Positions 44,501-54,089 of a DNA stretch of 64,000 nucleotides are shown here, in pieces. The notes beneath the pieces were generated by a model. That model had not been told where the DNA came from, did not search any database, and was given only the letters and a program-made list of their open reading frames with translations. Source of the stretch: Hemicentrotus pulcherrimus (lineage: Eukaryota; Echinodermata; Echinoidea; Camarodonta; Strongylocentrotidae). The number at the start of each line of letters is the position of its first letter. Positions within the stretch are counted from its first letter, which is position 1. Made by a program: the position numbers and the translations under genes. Location: positions 50,896 to 114,895 of the forward strand of contig BEXV01000491.1 of assembly GCA_003118195.1 (NCBI GenBank), in the 5' to 3' direction.

Positions 44501-47500
44501 TTTATGTGCAGGCTTAGAAAATTGATCCCATACCTACAACATGGGCGACTTACCTCTCTGTATTTTTTGCGTCTGTTGAAATAGAATAGTCTCCCTGCAT
44601 GGACCAGGTCTCGATCAGGTGGGCCAAGTGGAAAGGGCTATGGAGAGGACAAATGAGAACATAATAACTAGATGTGAGAAAATGTTATATGACCAATACC
44701 AAGATGGTCTAATCGTAAAAAATCACCATGATTATTTTGTTATGATCTCTTTGATGTACATGGTTATCAAACGTAGGTCTTCACCCTGGTTGAATGACCT
44801 TTGACAGTCCAGTTTTCATTTTACTTGAAATATGTTTTATCAATAATTATGAACCTTTTCAGTGATAGTCAATTTTATTAATACTATTGCAAGTTCTTCC
44901 AAAGTCTAATAACAGAACTGCAGCCTGATTGTACTGTGTGCAGTGGGCTGGACAAAAAAAGATATGAAAAAGAGCTTTAGTTTGTATATAAGTGTATGCA
45001 AAACAACAAACTAATGTAAGGTCCCAATAAAGAATATTAAAATGAAATGAACACTACCTCTATTCCTTTGGTAAAAAGCACCTCCTCCATCCTTCCCAAC
45101 TGGGCAAAAGAGCATCTCATCCTGGTGCTGCCATCCTCTTCATCCTCATCGCCACGGTAATCATCAGGGATGCTACGAGTACTCACTCCATTAGAATTCT
45201 CCCCAGGACGACCTCCGATCCTTTCATTGACATAATGTCTCGGGGGCACCGGAGGTTTCGCCTTGGCCTTGTCGCGGCGAAGTGAGCGTGACACAGCAGC
45301 AAAGGACTGGCTCTTCCCTTTCTTCATGATGTGTTGATTTGCGTAGAGGTCATCTGATGCCGCATGAGGTTCACGGAAGGTGTTGCCATCAAGGACATCT
45401 TCTGACTTGCTCCTGAATGTCTCTCGTTTGAATGGTGCCACTTTCGCCAGTCGCCGCTCTGCGATACGTGGCTTTGGCTTAACAGGACTCTGCCCACCCA
45501 GATCCCCAATGGACGTAGTAGATGATTCAAGCTGCCCATCGTAAGAGCTTGACTTGAATAGCTGGGGTGAACTGTTTTTACGAACTGTTTTGGGAGGAGA
45601 TCTTGCAAGTTGCCTTTCAGACAATGAGGCCTTCAAGTCCTTCCTTGTAACAGTCTCATCAAGCTCCCCAACGGACATAGTAGATGATTCAAGCTGCCCG
45701 TCGTAAAAGCTTGACTTGAACAGCTGGGGTGAACTGTTTTTACGAAGAATTCTCGGAGGAGATCTTGCAAGTTGCCTTTCAGACCATGAGGCTTTCAAGT
45801 CCTTCCTTGTAACAGTCTCATCAAGTTCCCCAATGGACATAGTAGATGATTCAAGCTGCCCATCGTAAGAGCTTGATTTGAACAGCTGGGGTGAACTGTT
45901 TTTACGAACTGTTCTTGGAGGAGATCTAGCAAGTTGCCTTTCAGACCATGAGGCCTTCAAGTCCTTCCTTGTAACAGTCTCATCAAGTTCCCCAATGGTC
46001 ATAGTCGATGAGCTGAAATGATTGTCATAAGAGCTTGCTTCCATCAGCTGGGGCAAACTAGTTTTGCGAGGTGCAACTATGGGAGGTTTAGCGAGGTTTC
46101 TATCGGACTGTGAGGATTTCAGTGGACTGTCCAGCTCTCCTATTGCCATGGAAGATGCTGAAAGGTGCTTGTCATAGGAACTAGATATCCGCAGTTGGGG
46201 TAGGCTCCCCTTACGCTTTGCAACGGCTGGTGGTTTGGACAGCTGCCTTTCTGACAAAGAAGGTCTCAAGGAACTGTTCATGCTTCCATCAAGTTCATTC
46301 AGGGACATACTGGACTTGGCCAGTTTGCGATCACTCTGAGGCATCTTCTTTAACCCATCTCCACCATCTTGTACATTGGCAGTCAGTGTTGCCTCACCAT
46401 CAGGACTCCATCTCTTGGGCAGCTTAGGCTGAACAATGATCTGTTGAGTGAAATCATCAGACAGTTTCCTGATAGGTGATCTTGGAGGAACGGGAGGACA
46501 GGTTGAACAGTAGCAGTTGGCTTTTTCATAGATGGTGCTTTCTTCCTTGGAGCTCTTCCTTGGCAGCATGATCCAAGCATTCTCATAGACAGTGGTTGAC
46601 TTTTTAGAAGAATCATCAGACTCTTTACTTGCTTCAGAATTGCTTCCAGATTGAATGCTAACCACGTCCTGCAGAGAGTTCCTTGCAGATCCTCTAGGAC
46701 TATCCTGTGGAGGGTTCTTTGAGGCATCCCTGGTTGCTTCCTGGAATGAATTTCTCAATGAGGATATCCTGAGGGATTCCCGAGGTGAGTCTCGTTGCAT
46801 ACTTGGTATGACAATGCCAGCTCCCTCAGGAATAGAATCCCTGATAGAAATCCTTGCGGAATCTCTCAGCGACTCACTGAAGGAATCTCGCATCGAGCTG
46901 ACCATAGATTCTCTGGAGGACGAGGATAACGAAGCACACTCTGGTTGCATGAAGACATCATCATCTCTGCTCTCTGTGGTAACGGCCTCCATACTGCTTG
47001 ACCACCTACCTTCAGGTCCATTCCTCTCTCCTAGAGATCCCTCCTCCTTCTTTTCATCCGCAAGAAACACAGCCTCCATCAAGAGCTGATCCGCCTCGCT
47101 CAACACCACCATCCGATCTCGTCTCCTGGCGACCGTCGCGATGAGTTCCCGCTTCAATCGCTTCTGGACCAGCCCAATGGACGGTGCGGTCATGGAGGAT
47201 CCAGCCGGCAATGAGAGCACAACCCCTTTCTTCTCCATCATAGCCGCCGCTTTGGCTGCAGACGCCTTGACACTCTTGAGTCTCTTGTTGCGCAGGTTGC
47301 GTTTGATATCCTCCTCCTTCTCCCCGTCTCGGAGCTTGCGTCTCGGCTTTGAAGGGCGCGGTGGAATGCTTGGTCTGGTGGACGGGTCTGAATGACGCTG
47401 CACCAAAGCTTCAATATCATTATTTGTTTGCCTGCAGTTACATAAAATGATAGTATATGAAGAATATTGACAGTGTTACACAATATTCAGCAGCTGGAGG

Positions 47501-50500
47501 TTGAGTATAAATTTTTTTTTAAGAAAGGCCAAAGACTAATGATGGCTAAGAGCTGCCTAGTTGTATTTTGCATTTAACAGTATTATTATCCCCCCAAATC
47601 AATATTTTGACCAAAAAAATCTGTATTTCTTCGGTGTGAAAAAATATGCATGTATATGGTCAGTTAATTAATAAGGTAGGCAGAACTCTGTAAAAAAAAA
47701 AAATGCTTATACCAAAATCACATTGTATCCAGCAGGTTACAAGAAACATATTCATTGCATTTTTATGCAAATGTAGGATTAACTTTCAACTTTGATCTTT
47801 GACTTACTTGAGAACATTTTTGATCCCCCTGCTGTTGATACCAGCCACATTGTAACCCCCAATCTCCAAGAAGTAGTCTCCCTTCACCAGGCCTGATGTC
47901 TCTGCTTGGCTCCCTGCATCAAAGATTAAGATGTTTTCAACACAGATTACAATAAGCTTGAAAATAAAGAGACTGTACATCAAGACTGGGCTTTGTTGGG
48001 ATGAGACCTTAATTTGCATGTTACTCAAATTTACTTTGATTTTCTAAATCATGACTCCGAAGAGAATATTCTCTTATGCTCAATGGACCGGTCTACTACT
48101 AACATATTCAAATTTTAAGCATACTTTTTAAACAAAAGTTGTTCTTGACAACTTGAAAGCTTGCCCAAGTCTTGGCCGACACAGGAACAAGCAATGTACG
48201 AAGACTGGATACCAAGTTCATTCATAAATAATAGGTTAGTGCAATAACTCGGTCACCAGGGGGGTGTTTCACAAAACTTGTCCTCAGTAACAAATTACAA
48301 TTTTTGTTATAAGCTAGTGAAATCCTTGCTCCTGATTAGTTATCAGCAGATTTGTCACTGATTTTTGTCATTTGTCATTGAAAAAAGGCTTTGTGAAATG
48401 GGTCCCAGGTCCCCAGGAGAGAGGCATCCATAAATTTGGATATGTTAGTAAACTGGTCTACTCGAACCACATTTCCCCTTATAATACCTCCAATTACACT
48501 TTTGGTACTGATGTTATCAAAGTGAAATAAACTGCTTTCAAAGGCCTTTGATTCTGCAAGACTCCCTGGTCACAAGATGAATCAAAACAAAAAGATTGCA
48601 ATAAGCTGTCAAAATAGACAGACTTTATTATTTTGAAATCAGAACAGAACCAGGCCATCTTCTAATGAAAGGCATGCATATGTCTCAAAGCTACTAAGTA
48701 CATTTTCAAAATTAAAAGCCAAAATTAATTATTTTGGACTTAGTATTGACATGCTACTATTTAATACCTTTACTTACATATTTGTAAATTAAATGTTATA
48801 AAAATAATCATCTTCGAGAGCTATACTCTTCAAGACAAAATTTGTGCAATTGATGCGAAGTTGTCTTTTTGATATGATGTTAGTCTATGAACTAAAATGA
48901 GAACCTTCTGCATCTTTGGGCAAAGAAGAATGTTTCATTTTTTCCCCAAAAGATTCCTTATGGGTAGCACTGTGAAGTCTGATACCAAGGAACAACTTTT
49001 GTATCAGGAAAAAAATGTTATAAAGGCGATATGACTAAAACCACTTCTCAAACATCTTAGGCCTACACAAGTGTTTATACATGGTGGCACTGCTGCAAAG
49101 GTTAATAGTATAGTTGCACTAGCTAGGGCGTCGTAAAACTGCAGGTCCATGGTCTATTTTTGAACCTCTTGATATGGAACACAGGAATCACCTAGGAAGA
49201 GGGAGGTAGCAGGTATTGATATAATTTTCCATCTATCTTGACACAGACTTCCCTTCTCAACATTTACGACTTGACTGCACTGGTCACTGTAGCTCAAGCG
49301 AGGGGCTCAAAGGGAAACTGCCCCCTAAATTTGAATAAAAGCCCCTATAAATAGCAAACATAAAAGCAACTTCTGCACATGCATAGGTTTGTCACACAGC
49401 AAAACAGCAAAGAATGGGTTGACCACTGAAATTTAAAAAGGATACCCCAAGTGGTTTGTCTTTCTCCCTATGTCTCTCCAGTAGAAAACAATGTACATGT
49501 ATTTATTTCATGATGCCTTATAGAACTTGGGATCTCATTCTATTATTTTAATCAGTCAAAATTAATGTCCCTTGTTCAATCAATTCATATGCAATAATGT
49601 GTCATTTTCAATGTGCAATATTTATACTCTGCCCTGTGCCTTCCTTCACACCCCCCCCCCCCTATTTTCTTTCAAAAATGGCTACACACAAAGTAATGTA
49701 AAGAAGGAGAGATTGCAGTATCCATTAATACCCAATGTACTATTCAAAGATATGCTATGGTTTCCAACTATTATCTCAAATTGCCACCAATTTCCCAAAT
49801 ATGCAAAAGGGTTCCGAACTCATTGCAGCAGCTAGGGCTGACACACAGCTGTCCATCACTCAGTAAACCTGGCATCGTTTGGCAGATGTAAAAATTTGTA
49901 ATCTACGACATCCATATCGTCCTGTTTTGCCTCCTCCATTGCTATCAACATCCACTTTCTAGGTTATCTGTTTTATCTTTTAAGCAATTTCTTTCAACTT
50001 CAGCTTTTTACAATTCATCTCTCTCTCTCTCTTTTTTCTTCTTCTTCTTCTTCTTCTTCTTCTTCTTCTTCTTCTTCTTCTTCTTCTTCTTCTTCTTCTT
50101 TTCCACCATCCAATATGTGCATCTCCCTATCATACCCTATATGTATCTCCTCTCTCTTCCATTCCCTCTCCTCCCTCCTCTCCTGCTCCTCCTCTTCCTG
50201 TCCCTCTTTCTTCTTCTTCTAAGTTCTAACCTTCTCTTACAATACTCTACTCCTTCTCTCTCTCTCTCTATCTCTCTCCTCATCTCTATTTCTTATCATC
50301 TTTCCTAGGAAATGAATAAGAATGTTTATTGATCTGTATTTCTCTCTCACCACATACATGTATCTGGGCGATGTAAATACACTACTCCCACTGTTTATCT
50401 TACTTTCTGTATCCATTCCCATGTTGTCTCTCTCCTAGACCCTCTACTACCTATTACCTTCTCTCTGACTCTCCCTCTATCCTCCCCCCTCCCTCTCCTA

Positions 50501-52809
50501 TTCTTCATATTATTACCCTCTCCTTTACCCTCTCCTTTCCCCTCTCTTTCTCTCTGCCCTTATTTTCACTCACTCTCTCCCCTCCCCCTTTCTCCCTCTA
50601 TAAATATACATATATCTTCAGCTTCCCCTCTCTTGCTTTCTCTTTCCCCCTTTCTGTCTATATCTCATTCATTGTCTCTACCCCCCCCCCTCCAACACCC
50701 TCTCTCTCTCTCTCTCTCTCTATTTCTCTTACTCTCTCTCTCTCCCTCTCCCTCTCCTTACACACCTGTTGATAAGTAGCATGACTAGACCCGACACGTA
50801 TCTATCTCTTAATCCCAAGCCTCTCACGATCCGTCAAACGAATAACCTCAATCGCTCCAAATACCCTATTGGTTTACATGTTGTGCCAGAAATCAAATGA
50901 CAGATTCTCTGACAAATTCACCCAAATCCCGACAGTTCATAAATTGTCAAGAATGTCAGAAGATGACTCATATGTGTCAAACATATGTCAGATACGAATG
51001 TGTTCCTTTCATCAATATACAAAACGATGAATGGTATTGTCTTGTCACCTCTGTTTCAATATACACTGTATGGCCCACATTCTCATAGATGACTATTAGG
51101 TCAACTCTCACCCTGTAACCAATGAACTCACACTGTAATAGGCAGAACAATATAAAGTTACTGGACACAGATGGGGTTTCATCCATTAAACAGTACAAAT
51201 TGGTCCTAATATGACAGCATTTGAAAGCAATATTCTTAGTACTTGAAAGAAATCCTCCACAAAATACCCAGAGCAATTATAAGAATATATAATCAGCAAG
51301 TAGAGCCCATAGCTTTACAGAAGATGAGTTCAAATTGATTTCCTTTTGGTTTGTTTCACTTAGTTTTTTAACCACTCACTATTTGGGGAAAAAGGGCCAG
51401 TTATATGAACAAACAAAGAATGCACAAAAAACGGATTCCTAGGTAGTCCCTATTGAGACTAGCTATTTAAACCCTCGTTGATAAATGTTTAAACATTGTA
51501 TTGGAACTAGTAAAAGAAATGTAAAGGTTACCCTTTTCAACACTCCCGACCTGGACTGGAAGCGTATCCAACAGCGTGAAACCATACTTCCCATTCTTAT
51601 CCTTGCTCAGCACAACCTAAACAAAACAAAACAAAACTAGTTCAAACATTACATTGGTACACAAGAACACTCAAAATAGGTATTGTCTAGTGACTGAAAA
51701 TAGATAAAAACTTGCTTGTAGTGAATCTTCATCGTATATTATGAAATAAAGGGTTGTTTACGTAAGAAAAATATGTGCAAACTGAAGAAATTTCATAAAT
51801 GTCATATTCAGTGCAAAACACAACACATATCTGCTATTATGAGATGCATTCTGATGTGCAAATGGTCAACTCAAGATGCTTAACTTGATTTCCATACCTT
51901 CTTTACTCCTCACTCAAGTCATTCATTTTCTACCTAAAAACATCTCACAGACATAACTTATTTTTACTCCTATCAATCAATCCAAAAATATACGATAGAG
52001 CGCCTTTTCCTTGCAGTTCCAAAGCGGTGGCGTGCACACACCGCTCCACAATGTTTGGGCCACTTATAAACAAAAGTTAGTTACTTCTCAGAGATCAGTA
52101 CAAGTACTTAAACATTCAGAGCAATATTTGTTTGATTTACAGAAGATTTAAAGCCCCTCTAGCACACAAGAGACAATGTGTCAACATGGGAATAAGCTCT
52201 TACATAGTGAAGACTTATCCAAGAAAGAAGTGAGTCTGGTCGATCCATGCAGCCTGCTTCTGAGTCACTGGAGCTTTGTCCTTTCGTTGTTGGTCCTCCC
52301 TCGGATCCCAACCTTTTCTCTCCACCACCCCAGGTCCCTGTAACCTGACGCTTGTCCAGTCCTCCCTCCTGCGACCTTTCACTCCCAGATCTCAACCTTC
52401 TTGCGTCAGCACCCCGAGTTGGTGCCTCTCTGGCAAAGTCCAGGACCTGGTACCCATCGACAAGAGTCTCAACGATCTCCCGGTCCCCGTGGATCCCGAC
52501 TAGCTCTTTGTGTCGCAGCTGTTCAAGGTCTTCACTCTTCTTCCGCTTCTCTTCCTGGAGCCCGTCCCACCTTGGCCACCCTCTCTGTCTCTCATTCTTT
52601 CCACCTTTAGCTCCTCCTCCTACGATCAATCCTGCTTTCTCCTCTTCTAGGGGGTCATCTTCTCTCTTCCTCTTTCGAGTGTTGACCTTCGATCTGGCCC
52701 AACTGTTTGTTTTGTGCTCCTCTTTCTCACTCGTCGTCGTTGAGTTGACTTTCAGGTGTTTAGTTCTTCCTACGTCCTCTCTCAGAAGATGGTACCATCC
52801 ACTGATGAC
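41349..52809 (-). CDS. rgs3: RGS3-like regulator of G-protein signalling: C2(end)-PDZ-PH portion, seven exons
   Basis: Exons 52809-52204, 51616-51532, 47913-47808, 47431-45058, 44637-44554, 43772-43706 and 41512-41349 all have AG acceptors and GT donors. They join in one frame for 1162 codons. The start carries G-W-Y-H-L-L-R-E-D-V-G-R-T-K-H-L-K-V, closely matching the end of the vertebrate RGS3 C2 domain as I recall it. Next come a PDZ domain (K-Y-G-F carboxylate loop), a long disordered region with repeats, and a PH domain. Vertebrate long RGS3 has the same order followed by an RGS domain, which speeds GTP hydrolysis by Gi and Gq alpha subunits at the membrane. The PDZ domain of vertebrate PDZ-RGS3 binds ephrin-B tails. 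Here the first part of C2 and the RGS domain are not seen. They should lie above 52809 and below 41349 or outside the window. Synaptic C2/PDZ RhoGAPs (SYD-1 type) are a less likely alternative because of the C2-PDZ-PH order and the C2 signature. Confidence 0.8.
41593..41872. repeat. ~280-bp interspersed repeat, copy 2
   Basis: Partner of 32354-32640 in the same orientation, in the intron upstream of the last PH exon. See that entry for why its open frame is not taken as a gene. Confidence 0.7.
41880..43700. other. RGS3-like intron
   Basis: Very AT-rich, intronic to the RGS3-like gene. No other exon or element end recognised. Confidence 0.6.
43706..43772 (-). CDS. rgs3: RGS3-like exon: PH domain middle strands
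   Basis: A 67-nt exon, acceptor CTGTCAG|GTC and donor CTAC|GTGTGA, phase 0 in and 1 out. It encodes V-L-V-L-L-F-N-D-A-L-V-I-A-R, the signature L-F-x-D-x-L-V/L-x-x-x-(R/K) core of PH domains in signalling proteins. The weak-looking donor is supported by the phase of the next exon. Confidence 0.85.
44554..44637 (-). CDS. rgs3: RGS3-like exon: PH domain start
   Basis: An 84-nt exon, acceptor CTCCATAG|CCC and donor GAG|GTAAGT, phase 0 both sides. It encodes P-D-R-D-L-V-H-A-G-R-L-F-Y-F-N-R-R-K-K-Y-R-E. The L-V-H-x-G-x-L opening and basic beta1-beta2 loop are typical of PH domains and align with the PH-like segment of vertebrate RGS3 (L-L-L-Y-E-G-R). Confidence 0.85.
45058..47431 (-). CDS. rgs3: RGS3-like large exon: PDZ end and Ser/Arg/Pro-rich disordered region
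   Basis: A 2374-nt exon with acceptor CTGCAG|G at 47431 and donor GAG|GTAGTG at 45058. The first residues (D-I-E-A-L-V-Q-R-H) close the PDZ domain. Then comes a Pro/Arg block (P-P-R-P-S-K-P-R-R-K), with further PxxP sites (P-P-V-P-P-R) suitable for SH3 domains. At 46653-46930 is a region repeating R-D-S, R-E-S and S-L-R units. At about 45500-46340 tandem repeats each hold an R-K-x-S-x-P-Q-L motif. The end (E-V-L-F-T-K-G-I-E) leads into the PH domain in phase 0. Apart from the PDZ end it is predicted to be disordered and phosphorylated. Confidence 0.85.
45495..46335 (-). repeat. Coding tandem repeat, 162-bp (54-residue) unit
   Basis: Within the large exon, the motif R-K-(G/T/N)-S-(L/S)-P-Q-L lies at 46192-46215, 46045-46068, 45883-45906, 45721-45744 and 45559-45582. 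Spacings are 147, 162, 162 and 162 bp. Units also share S-E-R-Q-L-A-(R/K)-x-P-P, S-S-Y-D-x-x-L and S-S-T-M-S-I-G-E-L-D. The last three units are nearly identical, so expansion was recent and stayed in frame. Confidence 0.9.
47808..47913 (-). CDS. rgs3: RGS3-like exon: middle of PDZ
   Basis: A 106-nt exon, phase 1 in and 2 out (acceptor GATGCAG|GG, donor CAA|GTAAGT). It encodes G-S-Q-A-E-T-S-G-L-V-K-G-D-Y-F-L-E-I-G-G-Y-N-V, the usual PDZ pattern of an S/A-x-x-A-G-L turn, an acidic D before the beta-D strand, and I-N/G-G. It ends in the ligand-facing alpha-B helix. Confidence 0.9.
48259..48407. mobile_element. MITE, family I (GGGTGTTTCACAAAAC ends), copy 1
   Basis: The left end GGGTGTTTCACAAAACTTG and right end TTTGTGAAATGGGTCCC are inverted. 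The interior has internal TTGTCACTGATTTTTGTCA words. ~149 bp, in the intron between the PDZ exons. Related to 61424-61590. Confidence 0.65.
48410..49990. other. RGS3-like intron
   Basis: No exon seen. A poly-C run is at about 49652-49662. Confidence 0.5.
49998..50760 (+). repeat. (CTT)n array and long polypyrimidine tract
   Basis: About 22 CTT triplets at 50036-50101 are followed by ~650 bp of CT-rich sequence with pure CT runs (50253-50276, 50698-50722) and a poly-C run near 50681. It lies in the intron between the two central PDZ exons, on the antisense side of the gene (the transcript carries the purine strand). Confidence 0.9.
50765..51530. other. RGS3-like intron
   Basis: Nothing beyond intronic sequence was recognised. 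Confidence 0.5.
51532..51616 (-). CDS. rgs3: RGS3-like exon: first PDZ strands and carboxylate loop
   Basis: An 85-nt exon between acceptor TTTAG|GTT and donor G|GTAACC, phase 0 in and 1 out. It encodes V-V-L-S-K-D-K-N-G-K-Y-G-F-T-L-L-D-T. The Y-G-F-T is the GLGF-type loop that grips the ligand C-terminus. Confidence 0.85.
52204..52809 (-). CDS. rgs3: RGS3-like exon: C2 end and charged C2-PDZ linker
   Basis: Phase 0 in and out: acceptor TTTCAG|GTC at 52810/52809, donor TAT|GTAAGA at 52204/52203. 202 codons. Residues 1-21 are the last strand of the C2 domain (I-S-G-W-Y-H-L-L). The rest is a hydrophilic linker with a basic cluster T-R-K-R-K-R-E near residue 45, a Gly-rich stretch, and E/K/R-rich probable helix around residues 80-95. 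In vertebrate RGS3 the C2-PDZ spacer is only a few dozen residues, so this linker is unusually long. Confidence 0.8.
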
Positions 52810-52949
52810 CTGAAATCACAATTGTAAAAAAGTTATGAAATTAATTGTTAAATTGTCATAAGCGATTTTAACTTGCCTATGTTTATACTATGTCCACCAT
52901 TTTTGAAAAAGAGAAGCTCTTCTTCGTTCGTGAAGAAGAAAAAAGGCTA

Positions 52950-53100
52950 CATGTACCAGGTGGTCAAGGGCTTTAGGTCCTCTCAGTGCTACTTGGTAAT
53001 GAGGATAAATGCCTCACTAAAGGGCACTACCACATTGACTTGGTTTTGAACCTAGAACCTACGGGTTGTGAGACCACTGCACCACCACTGAGCCATTATG
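52950..53100 (-). mobile_element. tRNA-derived SINE fragment (minus strand)
   Basis: On the minus strand, GGCTCAGTGGTGGTGCAG (A-box region) and GGTTCTAGGTTCAAAACC (B-box region) are followed by the TTTAGTGAGGCATTTATCC body typical of the other SINE copies. It lies just upstream of the C2-end exon acceptor. Confidence 0.7.
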
Positions 53101-53109
53101 CTTTATTCT

Positions 53110-53790
53110 TGTGAAGTTAGATATCATGGAATAATGTTTGTATCAAGATGAATAATAAAAAAAAAAAAGGTCCAAATAATTGGAAATTTAACGTACAGAG
53201 TGAAAACTTGCCGTCAGTGTAGGGGTTCAAGAAAGCTGTTGGTCTAACTTTCGTATACATAACAAAACATTTTCATCACTTGTTGTTGGTCATTAGAATG
53301 AATACCATACAATTTCATGACCTGAACATTTTTCAAATTCTAATACAAGCCATCCTAATATTGAGAAAACTATCACAAATTTGATCAAATATTTGAAAAT
53401 TATTTTTGTTGTAGTCTGCATTTCCTATATTAAAGCCTAGAGGGGTGACAGGATTCATTAGTCCATACTGTAGGTTAAGTTATAGAAAGTTGGTTTATCA
53501 AACAGGTGGTCTCGATGGCAGATCAGATGGTATAATTCTTTGTTTTAATTCTTTTCTTTTTTTTTGGTGCTTGTTCTTCTATTGTTTTTCTAAGAATTTG
53601 TGGGGGGGGGGTTAAAAAGTGATTCACATACCGGTACTCATATTGTTTGTTGGACTTTTCAACCAAGACAAAGGTCAATTTTTCACCCAACTTATAAAAA
53701 AATGATGAATAACAACTAACTCATCTCTTCTACTCCATAACCATTAACGTTAATAGGTCAGGGACACAAATTTATACCCTTTTTTTAAGC
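53110..53790. other. Gene-free stretch (presumed RGS3-like intron)
   Basis: AT-rich, with an A run near 53158-53168 and a poly-G run near 53600-53608. No exon recognised. Confidence 0.4.
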
Positions 53791-53859
53791 ATTAGATGAA
53801 TAACAAGTCAACTTGTCCCTTCGACTTTACAACCATGCATTCTAATAGGTCAGGGTTAT

Positions 53860-54080
53860 GGAGAGCACTGTGTTTTTACGGCACACCCCGGCTACAGTTA
53901 TATATATGGACGACCTGTCCCCAGTCAGGAAGTTTAGGTCTGGATAGCTGGACATTCCCAGGGGCCAGCTACGCAGTGGGCACGGCGATAAGCATCGCCT
54001 TCCCAATGGGAGGGTTGGACCAACATAACACGAGGTGATAGTGGATTGTTTCCCCCTCGCTTCCAGTAGGGGGAAACGCC
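53860..54080. promoter_or_regulatory. GC-rich structured patch, function unknown
   Basis: A 220-bp GC-rich island in AT-rich intron. It has a TATATATATGG word (53898-53908), a perfect short hairpin GGCGATAAGCATCGCC (53983-53998) and a second inverted pair, TTTCCCCCTCGCTTCCAGTA-GGGGGAAA (54048-54074). A plus-strand open frame through it has no domain. It could be a promoter, a structured RNA gene or a conserved element. I do not recognise it as any standard snRNA. Confidence 0.25.
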
Positions 54081-54089
54081 CAATTAGAT

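Noticed and set aside
53796..54038. 80-codon plus-strand open frame in the GC-rich patch
   Set aside because: No domain and no splice signals. The patch is better described by its hairpins and composition.
53860..54080. Identity as U1, U2, U4 or U11 snRNA
   Set aside because: Key single-stranded motifs and the Sm site of these RNAs, as I remember them, are not present in order.
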